From Streptomyces sclerotialus (GTDB lineage Bacteria; Actinomycetota; Actinomycetes; Streptomycetales; Streptomycetaceae): 64,000 nt of DNA. A program made the position numbers and the translations under genes. This document shows positions 7,111 through 15,866 of this stretch, one piece after another. The DNA is taken from the NCBI GenBank assembly GCA_000719105.1, contig JODX01000025.1:14080-78079 (forward strand). Reading direction: 5' to 3'. Each line of letters starts with the position of its first letter. The first letter of the stretch is position 1. The notes under the pieces are model-generated. The model had not been told where the DNA came from. It ran no database searches and saw nothing but the letters and a program-made list of their open reading frames with translations.

Positions 7111-8525
7111 CGGCACTGCGCCCCGAGCGCGACAGCTCCCCCTACGGCGGCGAGGCCGGGTACGGGGGAGCCGACGCGTTCGAGGCGGAGGTCCTCCGGG
7201 CGGAGGCATTCCAGGCGGCGGTCGAGGAACTGTCGGACCCGCTCATGGATCCGTTGCCGGGCCGGCCACAGCAGCCGCAGCCGCAGCCGCAGCCGCAGCC
7301 GCAGCCGCAGCAGCCGCAGCCGCAGCAGCCGCAGCCGCAGCAGCCGTTCGCGGAGGAACCGCATCCGTCGCCGTGGTTCCGGAGCCGCCCCCCGGCCCCG
7401 CACGACGATACGTACGCGGCGGCGACGGCGTCCGAGCAGCATCCACAGCACACGCACCATCCCCCGATCACCGACGAGACGGTGGCGTTGCGGCTGAAGG
7501 ACACCCGGCGTGCGGCCCGGGTGCGGCACACCGGCACAGCGGTCGAGTCCATAGCAACGGACTCCACGGACGTAACGGACTCCACGGCGATCGTGCCCGC
7601 GGTGCCCGGCGCGACCGGGACCTCCGCGTCGCCCGCGCCCGGAGGCCGTGCGGCCCGCCGGAAGGCCGCGAAGCGGAACGGGCGGCGAGGTGGCTCCGGA
7701 AGCCCGCAGGAGGGTCTCGGGGCCCCAGGGCCGCGCCAGGGCGCCAGGAGGGCGCGGAACGGCGCTCAGGGCGGCGAGACGGCGGAGGAGGAGCCCTCCG
7801 CGTCGGCGCCCCGCTCGCGGGTGGAGGCCCGGAGGGCCGCCCGGGCGCACAGGCCCAGCGTCGGCACTGTGGCGAGCCGGTTGATCGGTGAGGTGTTCAT
7901 CACCACCGGCGTGCTCATGCTGCTGTTCGTGACGTACCAGCTGTGGTGGTCGAACATCCGGGCACACGCCCAGGCCGGTAAGGAGACCAGCAACCTCCAG
8001 GAGGAGTGGGCGAGCGGCACGCGCGCACCCGGAGCGTTCGAGCCGGGGCAGGGCTTCGCCATCCTGCACATCCCGAAGCTGGACGTGGTCGTCCCGATCG
8101 CGGAGGGCATCAGCAAGTCGCAGGTCCTGGACCGCGGCATGGTCGGCCACTACGACGAGAACAGCATCGAGACGGCCATGCCCGAGGACAAGACGGGCAA
8201 CTTCGGGATCGCGGGTCACCGCAACACCCACGGGGAGCCCTTCCGCTACATCAACCGGCTCGAACCGGGCGATCCGATCGTGGTCGAGACGCAGGACACG
8301 TACTACGTCTACGACATGGCCTCGATCCTGCCGGTGACGAAGCCGTCGAACATCGCCGTGCTCAACCCGATCCCCGACGGCTCGGGCTTCACGAAGGCCG
8401 GCCGCTACATCACGCTGACGACCTGCACGCCGGAGTTCACCAGTAAGTACCGGATGATCGTGTGGGGCAAGATGGTCGAGGAACGGCCGCGCAGCGAGGG
8501 GAAGCCGGACGCGCTCGTCCAATGA
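7107..8525 (+). CDS. srtE: Class E sortase with long Pro/Gln-rich cytosolic extension
   Basis: A 472-aa sortase starting at a GTG that overlaps the pabA stop. Residues 1-255 are a predicted disordered cytosolic extension with a (PQ)n tract at about 54-80 and a basic Arg/Lys/Gly-rich stretch at 181-220. The membrane helix is at about 258-282. The sortase domain has catalytic His371 (GIAGHRNTHG), Cys440 (ITLTTCTPEF) and Arg449. It is most like the paired SrtE enzymes that anchor long chaplins through LAXTG signals for aerial growth in Streptomyces. The extension is roughly twice the length usual for the family, partly through the repeat. The next sortase begins 81 bp downstream. Confidence 0.88.
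   Translation: MTALRPERDSSPYGGEAGYGGADAFEAEVLRAEAFQAAVEELSDPLMDPLPGRPQQPQPQPQPQPQPQQPQPQQPQPQQPFAEEPHPSPWFRSRPPAPHDDTYAAATASEQHPQHTHHPPITDETVALRLKDTRRAARVRHTGTAVESIATDSTDVTDSTAIVPAVPGATGTSASPAPGGRAARRKAAKRNGRRGGSGSPQEGLGAPGPRQGARRARNGAQGGETAEEEPSASAPRSRVEARRAARAHRPSVGTVASRLIGEVFITTGVLMLLFVTYQLWWSNIRAHAQAGKETSNLQEEWASGTRAPGAFEPGQGFAILHIPKLDVVVPIAEGISKSQVLDRGMVGHYDENSIETAMPEDKTGNFGIAGHRNTHGEPFRYINRLEPGDPIVVETQDTYYVYDMASILPVTKPSNIAVLNPIPDGSGFTKAGRYITLTTCTPEFTSKYRMIVWGKMVEERPRSEGKPDALVQ
7269..7346 (+). repeat. CAGCCG hexanucleotide tandem repeat in the sortase gene
   Basis: About a dozen tandem CAGCCG/CAGCAGCCG units encode the Pro-Gln tract. The hexamer keeps frame whatever the copy number, so length changes would only lengthen or shorten the cytosolic linker. 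Confidence 0.9.
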
Positions 8526-8606
8526 GCACCTGAGCACGTGGGCAACTGAGCACCGACGCACGAGCACGCAGAGCACGCGGTACCTGGAACAGACGGGGCA
8601 GATGCA

Positions 8607-9416
8607 GTGGCAGCCACCACCGATCACGGGGAGCAGCACGAGGAACGGCACGCGGAGGAGACCGACGAGGCCTCCGCGTCGCCGTCACCGCAGTCATCAC
8701 CGTCCCCGCAGTCACCGCCGGCCCCGCGCCGCCGCGGCACCGGCCGGCTCGCGACGGCGGTCGGCGTCTTCGGTGAACTCCTCATCACCGCGGGTGTGGT
8801 CCTCGGCCTGTTCGTCGTCTACTCGCTGTGGTGGACGAACGTCCTCGCCGACCGCGAGGCGGACGAGCAGGGTGACAAGGTCCGTGACACCTGGGCTCAC
8901 GAGGAGGGCGGCAAGCCGGCCGAGTTCGACCCGAAGAAGGGCATCGGCTTCCTCCACGTGCCCACCATGTCGAAGGACGAGATCCTGGTCGGCAAGGGCA
9001 CCTCGACGAAGTATCTGAACGACGGCATCGCCGGCTACTACACCGACCCCGTGAAGGCGACCCTTCCGACGAGCGGCAAGGACGGCAACTTCTCCCTCGC
9101 CGCCCACCGCGACGGCCACGGCGCCAAGTTCCACAACATCCACAAGATCAAGAAGGGCGACCCGATCGTCTTCGAGACGAAGGACGACTGGTACGTCTAC
9201 AAGGTCTACGCGATGCTGCCGGAGACCTCGAAGTACAACGTGGACGTGCTCTCGGCCGTCCCCAAGCAGTCGGGCAGAAAGAAGGCCGGCAAGTACATCA
9301 CCCTCACCACCTGCACGCCCGTCTTCACCTCCAACTACCGCTACATCGTGTGGGGCGAGCTGGAGCGCGTGGAGAAGGTGGACAGGGAGCGGACGCCGCC
9401 GGAGGAGCTGCGGTGA
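8607..9416 (+). CDS. srtE: Class E sortase (third of three)
   Basis: A 269-aa sortase from GTG 8607. Residues 1-45 are a charged then Ser/Pro-rich cytosolic tail. The membrane helix is at about 53-77 (VGVFGELLITAGVVLGLFVV). The catalytic triad is His167 (SLAAHRDGHG), Cys236 (ITLTTCTPVF) and Arg245. It is closely similar to the preceding sortase across the domain (same ITLTTCTP and YIVWG signatures), so the two look like a tandem duplicate pair. It ends before a strong convergent terminator. Known class E roles concern LAXTG surface proteins; its division of labour with its neighbour is not visible from sequence. Confidence 0.9.
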   Translation: MAATTDHGEQHEERHAEETDEASASPSPQSSPSPQSPPAPRRRGTGRLATAVGVFGELLITAGVVLGLFVVYSLWWTNVLADREADEQGDKVRDTWAHEEGGKPAEFDPKKGIGFLHVPTMSKDEILVGKGTSTKYLNDGIAGYYTDPVKATLPTSGKDGNFSLAAHRDGHGAKFHNIHKIKKGDPIVFETKDDWYVYKVYAMLPETSKYNVDVLSAVPKQSGRKKAGKYITLTTCTPVFTSNYRYIVWGELERVEKVDRERTPPEELR

Positions 9417-10538
9417 GCTGGTGAGGTCCTTCGAGGACCTCGGTCGCTTAGCATGACGGAGGCCCGAAGCCGCAACTGTCCTTTGCGGCTTCGGGCCTTC
9501 CGCGTGCGACGCCTGTCGCAGCGCTTTGAGGTGCACTCCCGCGCTCCATGCCTCCAGCTCGTCGCGGTTCACCGTGATGACCCCGCTCAGGTCGGCGACG
9601 GTCTGTGCTTCGCTGCTGGAGTTGCAGGTGGCGACGAACAGCGCGATGTCCACCCGGTCGATGGCTCGTGCCGCACCGGCGAACTTCTGCATGTCGGCGC
9701 TCGGCACGGATCCGTGATGGGCCCGGTTCTTGCACTGGACAGCCACGGTACGTCCGTCGGCCGTCCGGGCGGTGACGTCGATGCCCCGGTCGCTCCGGGC
9801 CTGGCGTACGACGACGTCCGTACAGCCGTCCCGGCGCAGCAGCTCGGCCACATGGCGTTCGAGCGCCTGCCAGGTCATGGCGGCGATGGAGGTCCTCACT
9901 CGGTCCGTCGGAGCCCCTCCCTCCAGTGTGCTGATCCTTTGGTGGTGCCAGCACAGCCTGCGTTCGACGTTCTGGACGTCCTCGCGGAGAGTGATGAGTT
10001 CGCTGCGGTGTTCGCCGGAGGCGGCGATCAGGGCGTTGAAGATCGGTACAACTGTCGTGCCGAGGATGTGGGCGATGCGTTGGTCGATGTGGTCGTCGAG
10101 GAAAGCAGGGGTGGTCCTGTGAGCGGGGTTTTCCACAGGCTGTGTGCGTGTCGCGTACTCCGCGTCGAGGAGATACACACGCACCTGACGTGCGGTTTCG
10201 CTGTCTCGGAGCAGCATGGCGACATTGAGGACGGCACGGCGGGAGAAGAGGGCCATGGCTCGTGTGCGCGACTGGATCCCACTGGCCCTCTTGAAGAGGG
10301 CCAGTCGCGTACCTGTCAGGACTTGGTACCCGCTGGCTTGCAGTTCTTCCCGATGGTCCTCCCTGACTGATTCGAGAGTTTTTACGGTGACCTCGAAATA
10401 CGTGGCCACCATCGCCGTCGTCACATGCATCCCGTCCGGCAGTAGCGACAGTGCTTTCACCCTGTCGAGCACGTCTGTCCGCTCCAGCACGCCGTCGCGC
10501 AGGGTCTTCGATTCCAGCAGCACCGATTCGTCGATCAC
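8712..10538 (-). CDS. Mrr-type restriction-endonuclease-like protein; frame runs on past its expected end
   Basis: From GTG 10538 the frame encodes an N-terminal region (about 20-130) resembling phage antirepressor/ORF6N-type DNA-interaction modules. A helical linker follows, then an Mrr-like nuclease domain at about 222-330 with the GID (Asp254) and QCK (268-270) catalytic motifs and a preceding Glu in the WQALERHV helix. Homology ends near residue 340 (about base 9518). The frame has no stop there: it continues through the hairpin at 9460-9498 and antisense through most of the third sortase gene, stopping only at 8712 (608 aa). The tail after about 9520 looks like antisense read-through, caused by stop loss or a frameshift. 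Role in DNA restriction is inferred from the fold only. Confidence 0.55.
   Translation of the reverse strand: MIDESVLLESKTLRDGVLERTDVLDRVKALSLLPDGMHVTTAMVATYFEVTVKTLESVREDHREELQASGYQVLTGTRLALFKRASGIQSRTRAMALFSRRAVLNVAMLLRDSETARQVRVYLLDAEYATRTQPVENPAHRTTPAFLDDHIDQRIAHILGTTVVPIFNALIAASGEHRSELITLREDVQNVERRLCWHHQRISTLEGGAPTDRVRTSIAAMTWQALERHVAELLRRDGCTDVVVRQARSDRGIDVTARTADGRTVAVQCKNRAHHGSVPSADMQKFAGAARAIDRVDIALFVATCNSSSEAQTVADLSGVITVNRDELEAWSAGVHLKALRQASHAEGPKPQRTVAASGLRHAKRPRSSKDLTSSPQLLRRRPLPVHLLHALQLAPHDVAVVGGEDGRAGGEGDVLAGLLSARLLGDGREHVHVVLRGLRQHRVDLVDVPVVLRLEDDRVALLDLVDVVELGAVAVAVGGEGEVAVLAARRKGRLHGVGVVAGDAVVQILRRGALADQDLVLRHGGHVEEADALLRVELGRLAALLVSPGVTDLVTLLVRLAVGEDVRPPQRVDDEQAEDHTRGDEEFTEDADRRREPAGAAAARGRR
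9460..9498. terminator. Bidirectional terminator after the third sortase gene
   Basis: A 16-bp perfect stem (9460-9475 with 9483-9498, AGGCCCGAAGCCGCAA) and a 7-nt loop. A shorter TTCG-loop hairpin precedes it at 9423-9441. It would terminate transcripts from both sides. Confidence 0.75.
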
Positions 10539-10728
10539 ATCCCGCCCTTCGTCCCGCTCGGTGTTTCCCGGAGCCAGGGCAGATGTCCGAGGCCCCAGCC
10601 CATCCGGTCAACGAGACGTCAAGTACGAAGGCACGACCGATTGTTGAACCGGTATGCGACCGGTTCGAGGGGTGACAGCGAAGGGAAAGGACGCGGGTGT
10701 CGGCGGTGGGGGATGCCCGACAGACACG

Positions 10729-10763
10729 AGCCCCGGCACTCTCACCGGGAGAGTGCCGGGGCT
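10729..10763 (-). terminator. Terminator of the fhaA-pknB operon
   Basis: A 15-bp perfect stem (AGCCCCGGCACTCTC, 10729-10743 with 10749-10763) around a 5-nt loop, 23 nt beyond the pknB stop. Confidence 0.75.
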
Positions 10764-10786
10764 CCGTCGTACCGCTGGCCGTCGCG

Positions 10787-12769
10787 TCAGCCGCCGAAGC
10801 CTCCGAAGAGGCCGCCGCCGCCGTTGTTGCCGCCGTTGTTGTTCCCCGCGTCCGCGGCCACCAGGTTCACCGTGGTGCCCTTGGGCACCTCGGCACCCTC
10901 CTGGTCCTGGGCGACGACGAGGGCGTCGTCGTTCTGCGAGCCGCTGACGTTGACCTGCAGGCCGGCGTCCTCCAGCGTCTTCCTGGCGTCCTTCAGCGAG
11001 CTGCCGCGCACGCCCGGGACCTTGACCTTCTCCTCCTCGGCCTTCTTGCCGATCTGGATGGTCACCTTGCTGTTCTTGTCGACCTGCGAGCCGATCTGCG
11101 GTGACGTCTGGATCACCTTGCCGTCCAGGCTGGCGTCGTCGGTCTCCACCTCGGTGCACTCACCGACGAGTTCGTTGGCCGCCATCTGCTGCTTGGCCGT
11201 CTCGCAGTCCTGGCGGGCGACGTTCGGGACGGTGGACTTCACCACCTCCTCGGCGACCGTCAGGGTGATGGTGGACCCCTTCTCGACTTCCTTGCCGTAG
11301 ATGGGGTCGGTCTCCAGGACGGTGCCCGGCTCCTCGGTGGACGACTCCTTGGTCTCCGTCTTGACCTCGAACTCGTAGTCCTCGCCCTTGAGCTCCTTGG
11401 TCGCGTCCTCGACCTTGTCACCGAGGACGTTGGGGACCGCGACCTTCGGCGCCCCGGTCGACACCACGATCTCGATGGTGTCGCCCCTCTGCACCTCGGC
11501 GTTCGCCTTGGGATTCTGCTCGCAGACGTTGCCCTTCTTCTGGTCCTCGCAGGGCTTCTCGGTGATGTCCAGCGTGAGATCGCGGTTCTCCGCCATCCGC
11601 TGGGCCTCTTCCTGCGTCGAACCGACGAAGCGGGGGGCCCCGAAGGGCTCGTTCTTGTTGCTGTCGCCGGTGAACGCCCACTTGCCGATCAGAATGGCGC
11701 CGATGAGCACCAGCACACCGGCGACGACCAGCAGGATCGTCGAGGTGTTGTTCTTCTTCTGACGGCGCCGGTCGGGGCGGTCGTCGTAGCCGTAGCCGCC
11801 GTCGTCCGGATTCATCGGGGGCAGCATGGTGGTGGCCTGCGCGTCCACGGGGCGCATGGCCGTCGTCGGCTGCTCGTCCGGGTAGCCGCCGTAGCCGACC
11901 GACCCCATGGCCGCCGTGGCCGCGACGGGCTGGCCGTCGAGGCAGGCCTCGATGTCGGCGCGCATCTCGTCGGCGGACTGGTAGCGGTAGTCGGGGTCCT
12001 TGGTCAGCGCCTTCAGCACGATCGCGTCCATCTCGGGCGTGATCTCGGGGTCGAAGACGCTGGGCGGCTGCGGCTCCTCCCGTACGTGCTGGTAGGCGAC
12101 CGCGACCGGGGAGTCACCGACGAAGGGCGGGCGGACCGTCAGCAGCTCGTACAGCAGACAGCCGGTGGAGTACAGGTCGGAGCGCGCGTCGACCTGCTCG
12201 CCCTTCGCCTGCTCCGGGGAGAGGTACTGGGCGGTGCCGATGACCGCGGCCGTCTGCGTCATCGTCATGCCGGAGTCGCCCATCGCGCGGGCGATACCGA
12301 AGTCCATGACCTTGACCTGGCCGTTGCGGGTGAGCATGACGTTGGCCGGCTTGATGTCACGGTGGACGATGCCGCTGCGGTGGGCGTACTCCAGGCCCTG
12401 GAGGATGCCGATGGTCATCTCCATGGCCCGCTCCGGCAGCAGCTTGCGCCCGCTGTGCAGCAGCTCCCGGAGGGTGGACCCCTCGACGTACTCCATGACG
12501 ATGTACGGGATCGACACGCCGTCGATGTAGTCCTCGCCCGTGTCGTACACCGCGACGATCGCCGGGTGGTTGAGCGAGGCGGCGGACTGGGCCTCCCGGC
12601 GGAACCGGGCCTGGAAGGTGGGGTCGCGCGCGAGGTCAGCGCGCAGCGTCTTCACCGCCACGGCGCGGCCGAGGCGGGTGTCCTGCCCCAGGTACACCTC
12701 GGCCATGCCACCACGGCCGAGCACATGGCCCAGCTCGTACCGGCCGCCGAGGCGACGCGGCTCTTCCAT
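10787..12769 (-). CDS. pknB: Serine/threonine protein kinase PknB with four PASTA domains
   Basis: A 660-aa receptor-type kinase. The kinase domain (about 11-275) has the glycine loop at GRGGMAEVY, Lys40, catalytic Asp138 in HRDIKPAN, DFG at 156-158 and an activation loop rich in Thr (MTMTQT). A juxtamembrane linker leads to one membrane helix at about 344-363. Four extracellular PASTA repeats follow (about 375-635) and a Gly/Asn-rich tail. PASTA domains bind muropeptides or lipid II, so the kinase reports cell-wall status and phosphorylates FHA proteins and wall-synthesis enzymes. It is last in the fhaA-fhaB-pstP-rodA-pbpA-pknB operon, 170 bp after pbpA, so a private promoter is possible. 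The opposing phosphatase, PstP, is in the same operon. Confidence 0.97.
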   Translation of the reverse strand: MEEPRRLGGRYELGHVLGRGGMAEVYLGQDTRLGRAVAVKTLRADLARDPTFQARFRREAQSAASLNHPAIVAVYDTGEDYIDGVSIPYIVMEYVEGSTLRELLHSGRKLLPERAMEMTIGILQGLEYAHRSGIVHRDIKPANVMLTRNGQVKVMDFGIARAMGDSGMTMTQTAAVIGTAQYLSPEQAKGEQVDARSDLYSTGCLLYELLTVRPPFVGDSPVAVAYQHVREEPQPPSVFDPEITPEMDAIVLKALTKDPDYRYQSADEMRADIEACLDGQPVAATAAMGSVGYGGYPDEQPTTAMRPVDAQATTMLPPMNPDDGGYGYDDRPDRRRQKKNNTSTILLVVAGVLVLIGAILIGKWAFTGDSNKNEPFGAPRFVGSTQEEAQRMAENRDLTLDITEKPCEDQKKGNVCEQNPKANAEVQRGDTIEIVVSTGAPKVAVPNVLGDKVEDATKELKGEDYEFEVKTETKESSTEEPGTVLETDPIYGKEVEKGSTITLTVAEEVVKSTVPNVARQDCETAKQQMAANELVGECTEVETDDASLDGKVIQTSPQIGSQVDKNSKVTIQIGKKAEEEKVKVPGVRGSSLKDARKTLEDAGLQVNVSGSQNDDALVVAQDQEGAEVPKGTTVNLVAADAGNNNGGNNGGGGLFGGFGG

Positions 12770-12939
12770 AGCTACCTACCAGCCCTCTCCGTCGGTCCCG
12801 ACCGCACCCACGTGTGGTCCGGCGGTGTGCTGTCCGGGCATACCGTACCCGGCTCGCCCTGCGTGACCTGGCCGCTGTCGTCACCCGATACAGGACCGGT
12901 ATCGCAACGTGCACTGTTGTGAAGGCAACGTGACATGGG

Positions 12940-14406
12940 TCACTTCTTGCTGTCGATGACTGCCTTCATCACGTTCCTTGCGATGGGGGCGGCGAGACCG
13001 CCACCGGAGATGTCGTCCCGGTTGGCGCTTCCATCCTCGACGACCACGGCGACGGCGACGGGCGAGCTGCCGTCCTCCGCCTTGGCGTACGAGATGAACC
13101 AGGCGTACGGCTTCTCGCTGTTGTTGAGGCCGTGCTGGGCAGTACCGGTCTTGCCGCCGACGGTGACGCCGTCGATCTTCGCGTTGCCGCCGGTGCCCTG
13201 CGCGTCGTTGACGACCGTCTCCATCATCTGCTGCAGCGCCTGGGCGGTCTCGGCGGAGACGGGCTGCGAGAGCTCCTCGGGCTCGGTCGTCTCGATGGTC
13301 TCGAGGTTGGGGGCCGTCAGCTGGTCGACCATGTACGGCTTCATCAGCTTGCCGTCGTTGGCGACCGTGGCGGCGACCATCGCCATCTGGAGCGGGGTGG
13401 CGCGGTTGGACGCCTGGCCGATACCGCCCATGGCGTTCTGCGGCCGGTTGTCCTCGGGATAGACGCTCTCGGCGGCGCGGACCGGGGTGTCGAGCTCCGG
13501 GTTGTTGTAGCCGAACTTCTCGGCCATCTCGATCATCTTCTCGTTGCCCACGTTGTCGGCGAGCTTGGCGAAGACCGTGTTGCAGGAGACCATCAGTGCG
13601 TAGCGCAGCGTGGCGTTCTTGCACTCGCCGTGCTCGTTGGTGAGGTCGGTCGTCGTATCGGGCAGCTGGTACGGGTCCGGGGCTTCGGTGGCCTCGTCGA
13701 TGCCGTCGACCTCGCCGTTCTCCAGCGCTGCGGCGGCCGTGACCACCTTGAAGGTCGAGCCGGGTGGGTACGTCTCGCGCAGCGCCCGGTTCAGCATGGG
13801 CTTGTCCTTATCCTTCTCCAGCTCGGAGAAGGTCTTGCTGTCCTTCTCACTGATGCCGGCGAAGGTCGACGGGTCGTACGACGGCGTGGAGGCGAGAGCC
13901 AGGATCGCGCCCGTCTTCGGGTCGATGGCGGCGACGGCGCCCTTCCGGTCGCCCAGTCCCTTGAAGGCCGCCTTCTGCGCGTCGGCGTTGAGGGTGGTGA
14001 CGACGCTGCCGCCCTCCTTCTTCTCGCCCGTGATCATGTCGAGGGTGTTGCGGAAGAACAGCCGGTCGTCATTGCCGGTGAGGATGCCGTCCTCGAGGTT
14101 CTCCAGTTGCGTGGCGCCCACGATCTGGGAGGAGTACCCGGTGACCGGCGCCCACATCTCGCCGTCCTTCCAGGTGCGCTTGTACTTGTAGTCGGTTCCC
14201 TCCGTGGCCACCGACCCGGTGATGGCCTTGCCGTCGACGATGATGTCGCCGCGGGGGGTGGCGTACCGCTCGATGGAGACACGGCGGTTGTACTCGTGGC
14301 TCTTCAGCGTGTCGGCCTGGACGTACTGGATCCAGTTGTCGCGGATGAGCAGCGTCAGAACGAGGAGTCCGCAGAAGATCGCGATTCGTCGCAGAGGCTT
14401 GTTCAC
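12940..14406 (-). CDS. pbpA: Class B penicillin-binding protein PbpA (transpeptidase)
   Basis: A 488-aa peptidoglycan DD-transpeptidase. A single N-terminal membrane anchor (about 8-22) is followed by a dimerisation domain (41-130) and the penicillin-binding domain with STFK at Ser217-Lys220, SCN at 274-276 and KTG at 419-421. It cross-links stem peptides together with the SEDS polymerase encoded just upstream, whose stop overlaps the pbpA start by 4 nt (ATGA). The family member in mycobacteria is needed for septum formation and cell-shape control. No unusual residues are seen. Confidence 0.96.
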   Translation of the reverse strand: MNKPLRRIAIFCGLLVLTLLIRDNWIQYVQADTLKSHEYNRRVSIERYATPRGDIIVDGKAITGSVATEGTDYKYKRTWKDGEMWAPVTGYSSQIVGATQLENLEDGILTGNDDRLFFRNTLDMITGEKKEGGSVVTTLNADAQKAAFKGLGDRKGAVAAIDPKTGAILALASTPSYDPSTFAGISEKDSKTFSELEKDKDKPMLNRALRETYPPGSTFKVVTAAAALENGEVDGIDEATEAPDPYQLPDTTTDLTNEHGECKNATLRYALMVSCNTVFAKLADNVGNEKMIEMAEKFGYNNPELDTPVRAAESVYPEDNRPQNAMGGIGQASNRATPLQMAMVAATVANDGKLMKPYMVDQLTAPNLETIETTEPEELSQPVSAETAQALQQMMETVVNDAQGTGGNAKIDGVTVGGKTGTAQHGLNNSEKPYAWFISYAKAEDGSSPVAVAVVVEDGSANRDDISGGGLAAPIARNVMKAVIDSKK

Positions 14407-15839
14407 GGTCGGACCACCTGGGTCATCTCGGCGTCGGGGTTCGAGGCGGGTGCGGGGGCCGGCCGGCGCGCGGTGTCACTGATGCGCAGCAGAATGCCGA
14501 TGAGGGCCCAGTTGGCGATGACGGAGGAGCCACCGGCCGCGAGGAACGGCATCGTCATACCGGTCAGCGGGATGAGCCCCATGACGCCACCGGCGACCAC
14601 GAAGATCTGCAGCGCGAAGGCGCCGGACAGACCGACGGCGAACAGCTTGCCGAAGGGGTCGCGGGCGGCCAGCGCGGTACGGATGCCCCGCTCGATGATC
14701 AGTCCGTACATCAGCAGGACGGCCATCACGCCGGCCAGACCGAGCTCCTCACCGAACGTGGAGAAGATGAAGTCGGAGTTGGCGGCGAAGCCGATGAGGT
14801 CCGAGTTGCCCTGTCCGAGCCCGGTGCCCATGACGCCGCCGGAGCCGAAGGACATGATCGACTGGCCGATCTGCTCGCAGGCGCCCAACTCCTTGTAGCA
14901 GCCAAACGGGTCCAGCCAGGCGTCGACGCGGGCCTGCACGTGGCCGGCGAACGAGGCCACGCCGACGGCGCCGCCCGCGGACATCAGCAGACCGATCACG
15001 ATCCAGCTGGTCCGCTCGGTGGCGACATACAGCATGATCACGAACATGCCGAAGAACAGCAGCGACGTACCGAGGTCGTTCTCGAAGATGAGGATGAGCA
15101 GGCTGACGGCCCAGATCGTAATGATCGGGCCGAGGTCGCGGCCGCGGGGCAGGTAGAGACCCATGAACCGGCGGCTGGCCAGGGCCAGCGCGTCCCGCTT
15201 CACCATGAGGTAGCCGGAGAAGAAGATCGCGATGATGATCTTCGCGAACTCGCCGGGCTGGATGGAGAAGCCGGCGATGTTGATCCAGATCTTGGCGCCG
15301 AACACGTTGGCACCGATACCGGGAACGAGCGGCAGGAGCAGCAGCACGATGGCCGCCACCATCGAGATGTACGTGTACCGCTGCAGGATGCGGTGGTCCT
15401 TGAGGAAGACGAGCACCGCGACGAACAGAGCCAGCCCGATGGCGGAGTACATCAACTGGTTCGGCGCCGAGGGACTGAAGACGCCGTACGAGCGCTCCGC
15501 CAGCTGCTGCAGCCGCTCCGACTGGTCCAGCCGCCAGATGACCACCAGCCCGAGCCCGTTCAGCAGCGTCGCCAGCGGCAGCAGGAGCGGATCCGCGTAC
15601 GCCGCGAACTTCCGCACTACGAGATGACCCACGCCCGCGAGCAGGCCCAGGCCGAGGCCGTAGGCGAGTAGGCCGGACGGCACCTCACCGTTGATGGCCA
15701 GCCCGACATTGGCGTAGGCGAACACCGGAATCGCCACGGCGAACACCAGCAGCGCGAGCTCGGTGTTGCGTCGGCTCGGTGCGCCGATCGCACCGATCGT
15801 GGACGTGTGCTGCGTCGAGGTGTTGGTAGTACTGCTCAT
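14403..15839 (-). CDS. rodA: SEDS family peptidoglycan glycosyltransferase (RodA/FtsW)
   Basis: A 478-aa polytopic membrane protein with about ten to twelve hydrophobic helices. SEDS signatures are present: PGEFAKIIIAIFFSGYL, FENDLGTSLLFFGMF and the C-terminal GLIPLTGMTMPFLAAGGSS. SEDS proteins polymerise lipid II into glycan strands and work with a class B PBP, here the overlapping pbpA. FtsW and RodA cannot be separated securely by motif alone; the operon context (FHA, PstP, PbpA, PknB) is that of the RodA-type actinobacterial protein. It lies 27 nt after pstP. Confidence 0.94.
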   Translation of the reverse strand: MSSTTNTSTQHTSTIGAIGAPSRRNTELALLVFAVAIPVFAYANVGLAINGEVPSGLLAYGLGLGLLAGVGHLVVRKFAAYADPLLLPLATLLNGLGLVVIWRLDQSERLQQLAERSYGVFSPSAPNQLMYSAIGLALFVAVLVFLKDHRILQRYTYISMVAAIVLLLLPLVPGIGANVFGAKIWINIAGFSIQPGEFAKIIIAIFFSGYLMVKRDALALASRRFMGLYLPRGRDLGPIITIWAVSLLILIFENDLGTSLLFFGMFVIMLYVATERTSWIVIGLLMSAGGAVGVASFAGHVQARVDAWLDPFGCYKELGACEQIGQSIMSFGSGGVMGTGLGQGNSDLIGFAANSDFIFSTFGEELGLAGVMAVLLMYGLIIERGIRTALAARDPFGKLFAVGLSGAFALQIFVVAGGVMGLIPLTGMTMPFLAAGGSSVIANWALIGILLRISDTARRPAPAPASNPDAEMTQVVRP

Positions 15840-15866
15840 CGTATGACGTGGCCCCTCACGGCTTGC

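Noticed and set aside
5497..8651. Long antisense reading frames opposite the sortases and pabA
   Set aside because: Expected in very high-GC DNA; no ribosome sites or recognisable domains, while the opposite strand encodes clear sortases and a glutaminase.
10129..10137. TTTTCCACA inside the nuclease gene as a DnaA box
   Set aside because: Single, imperfect and in coding sequence; chance is likely.
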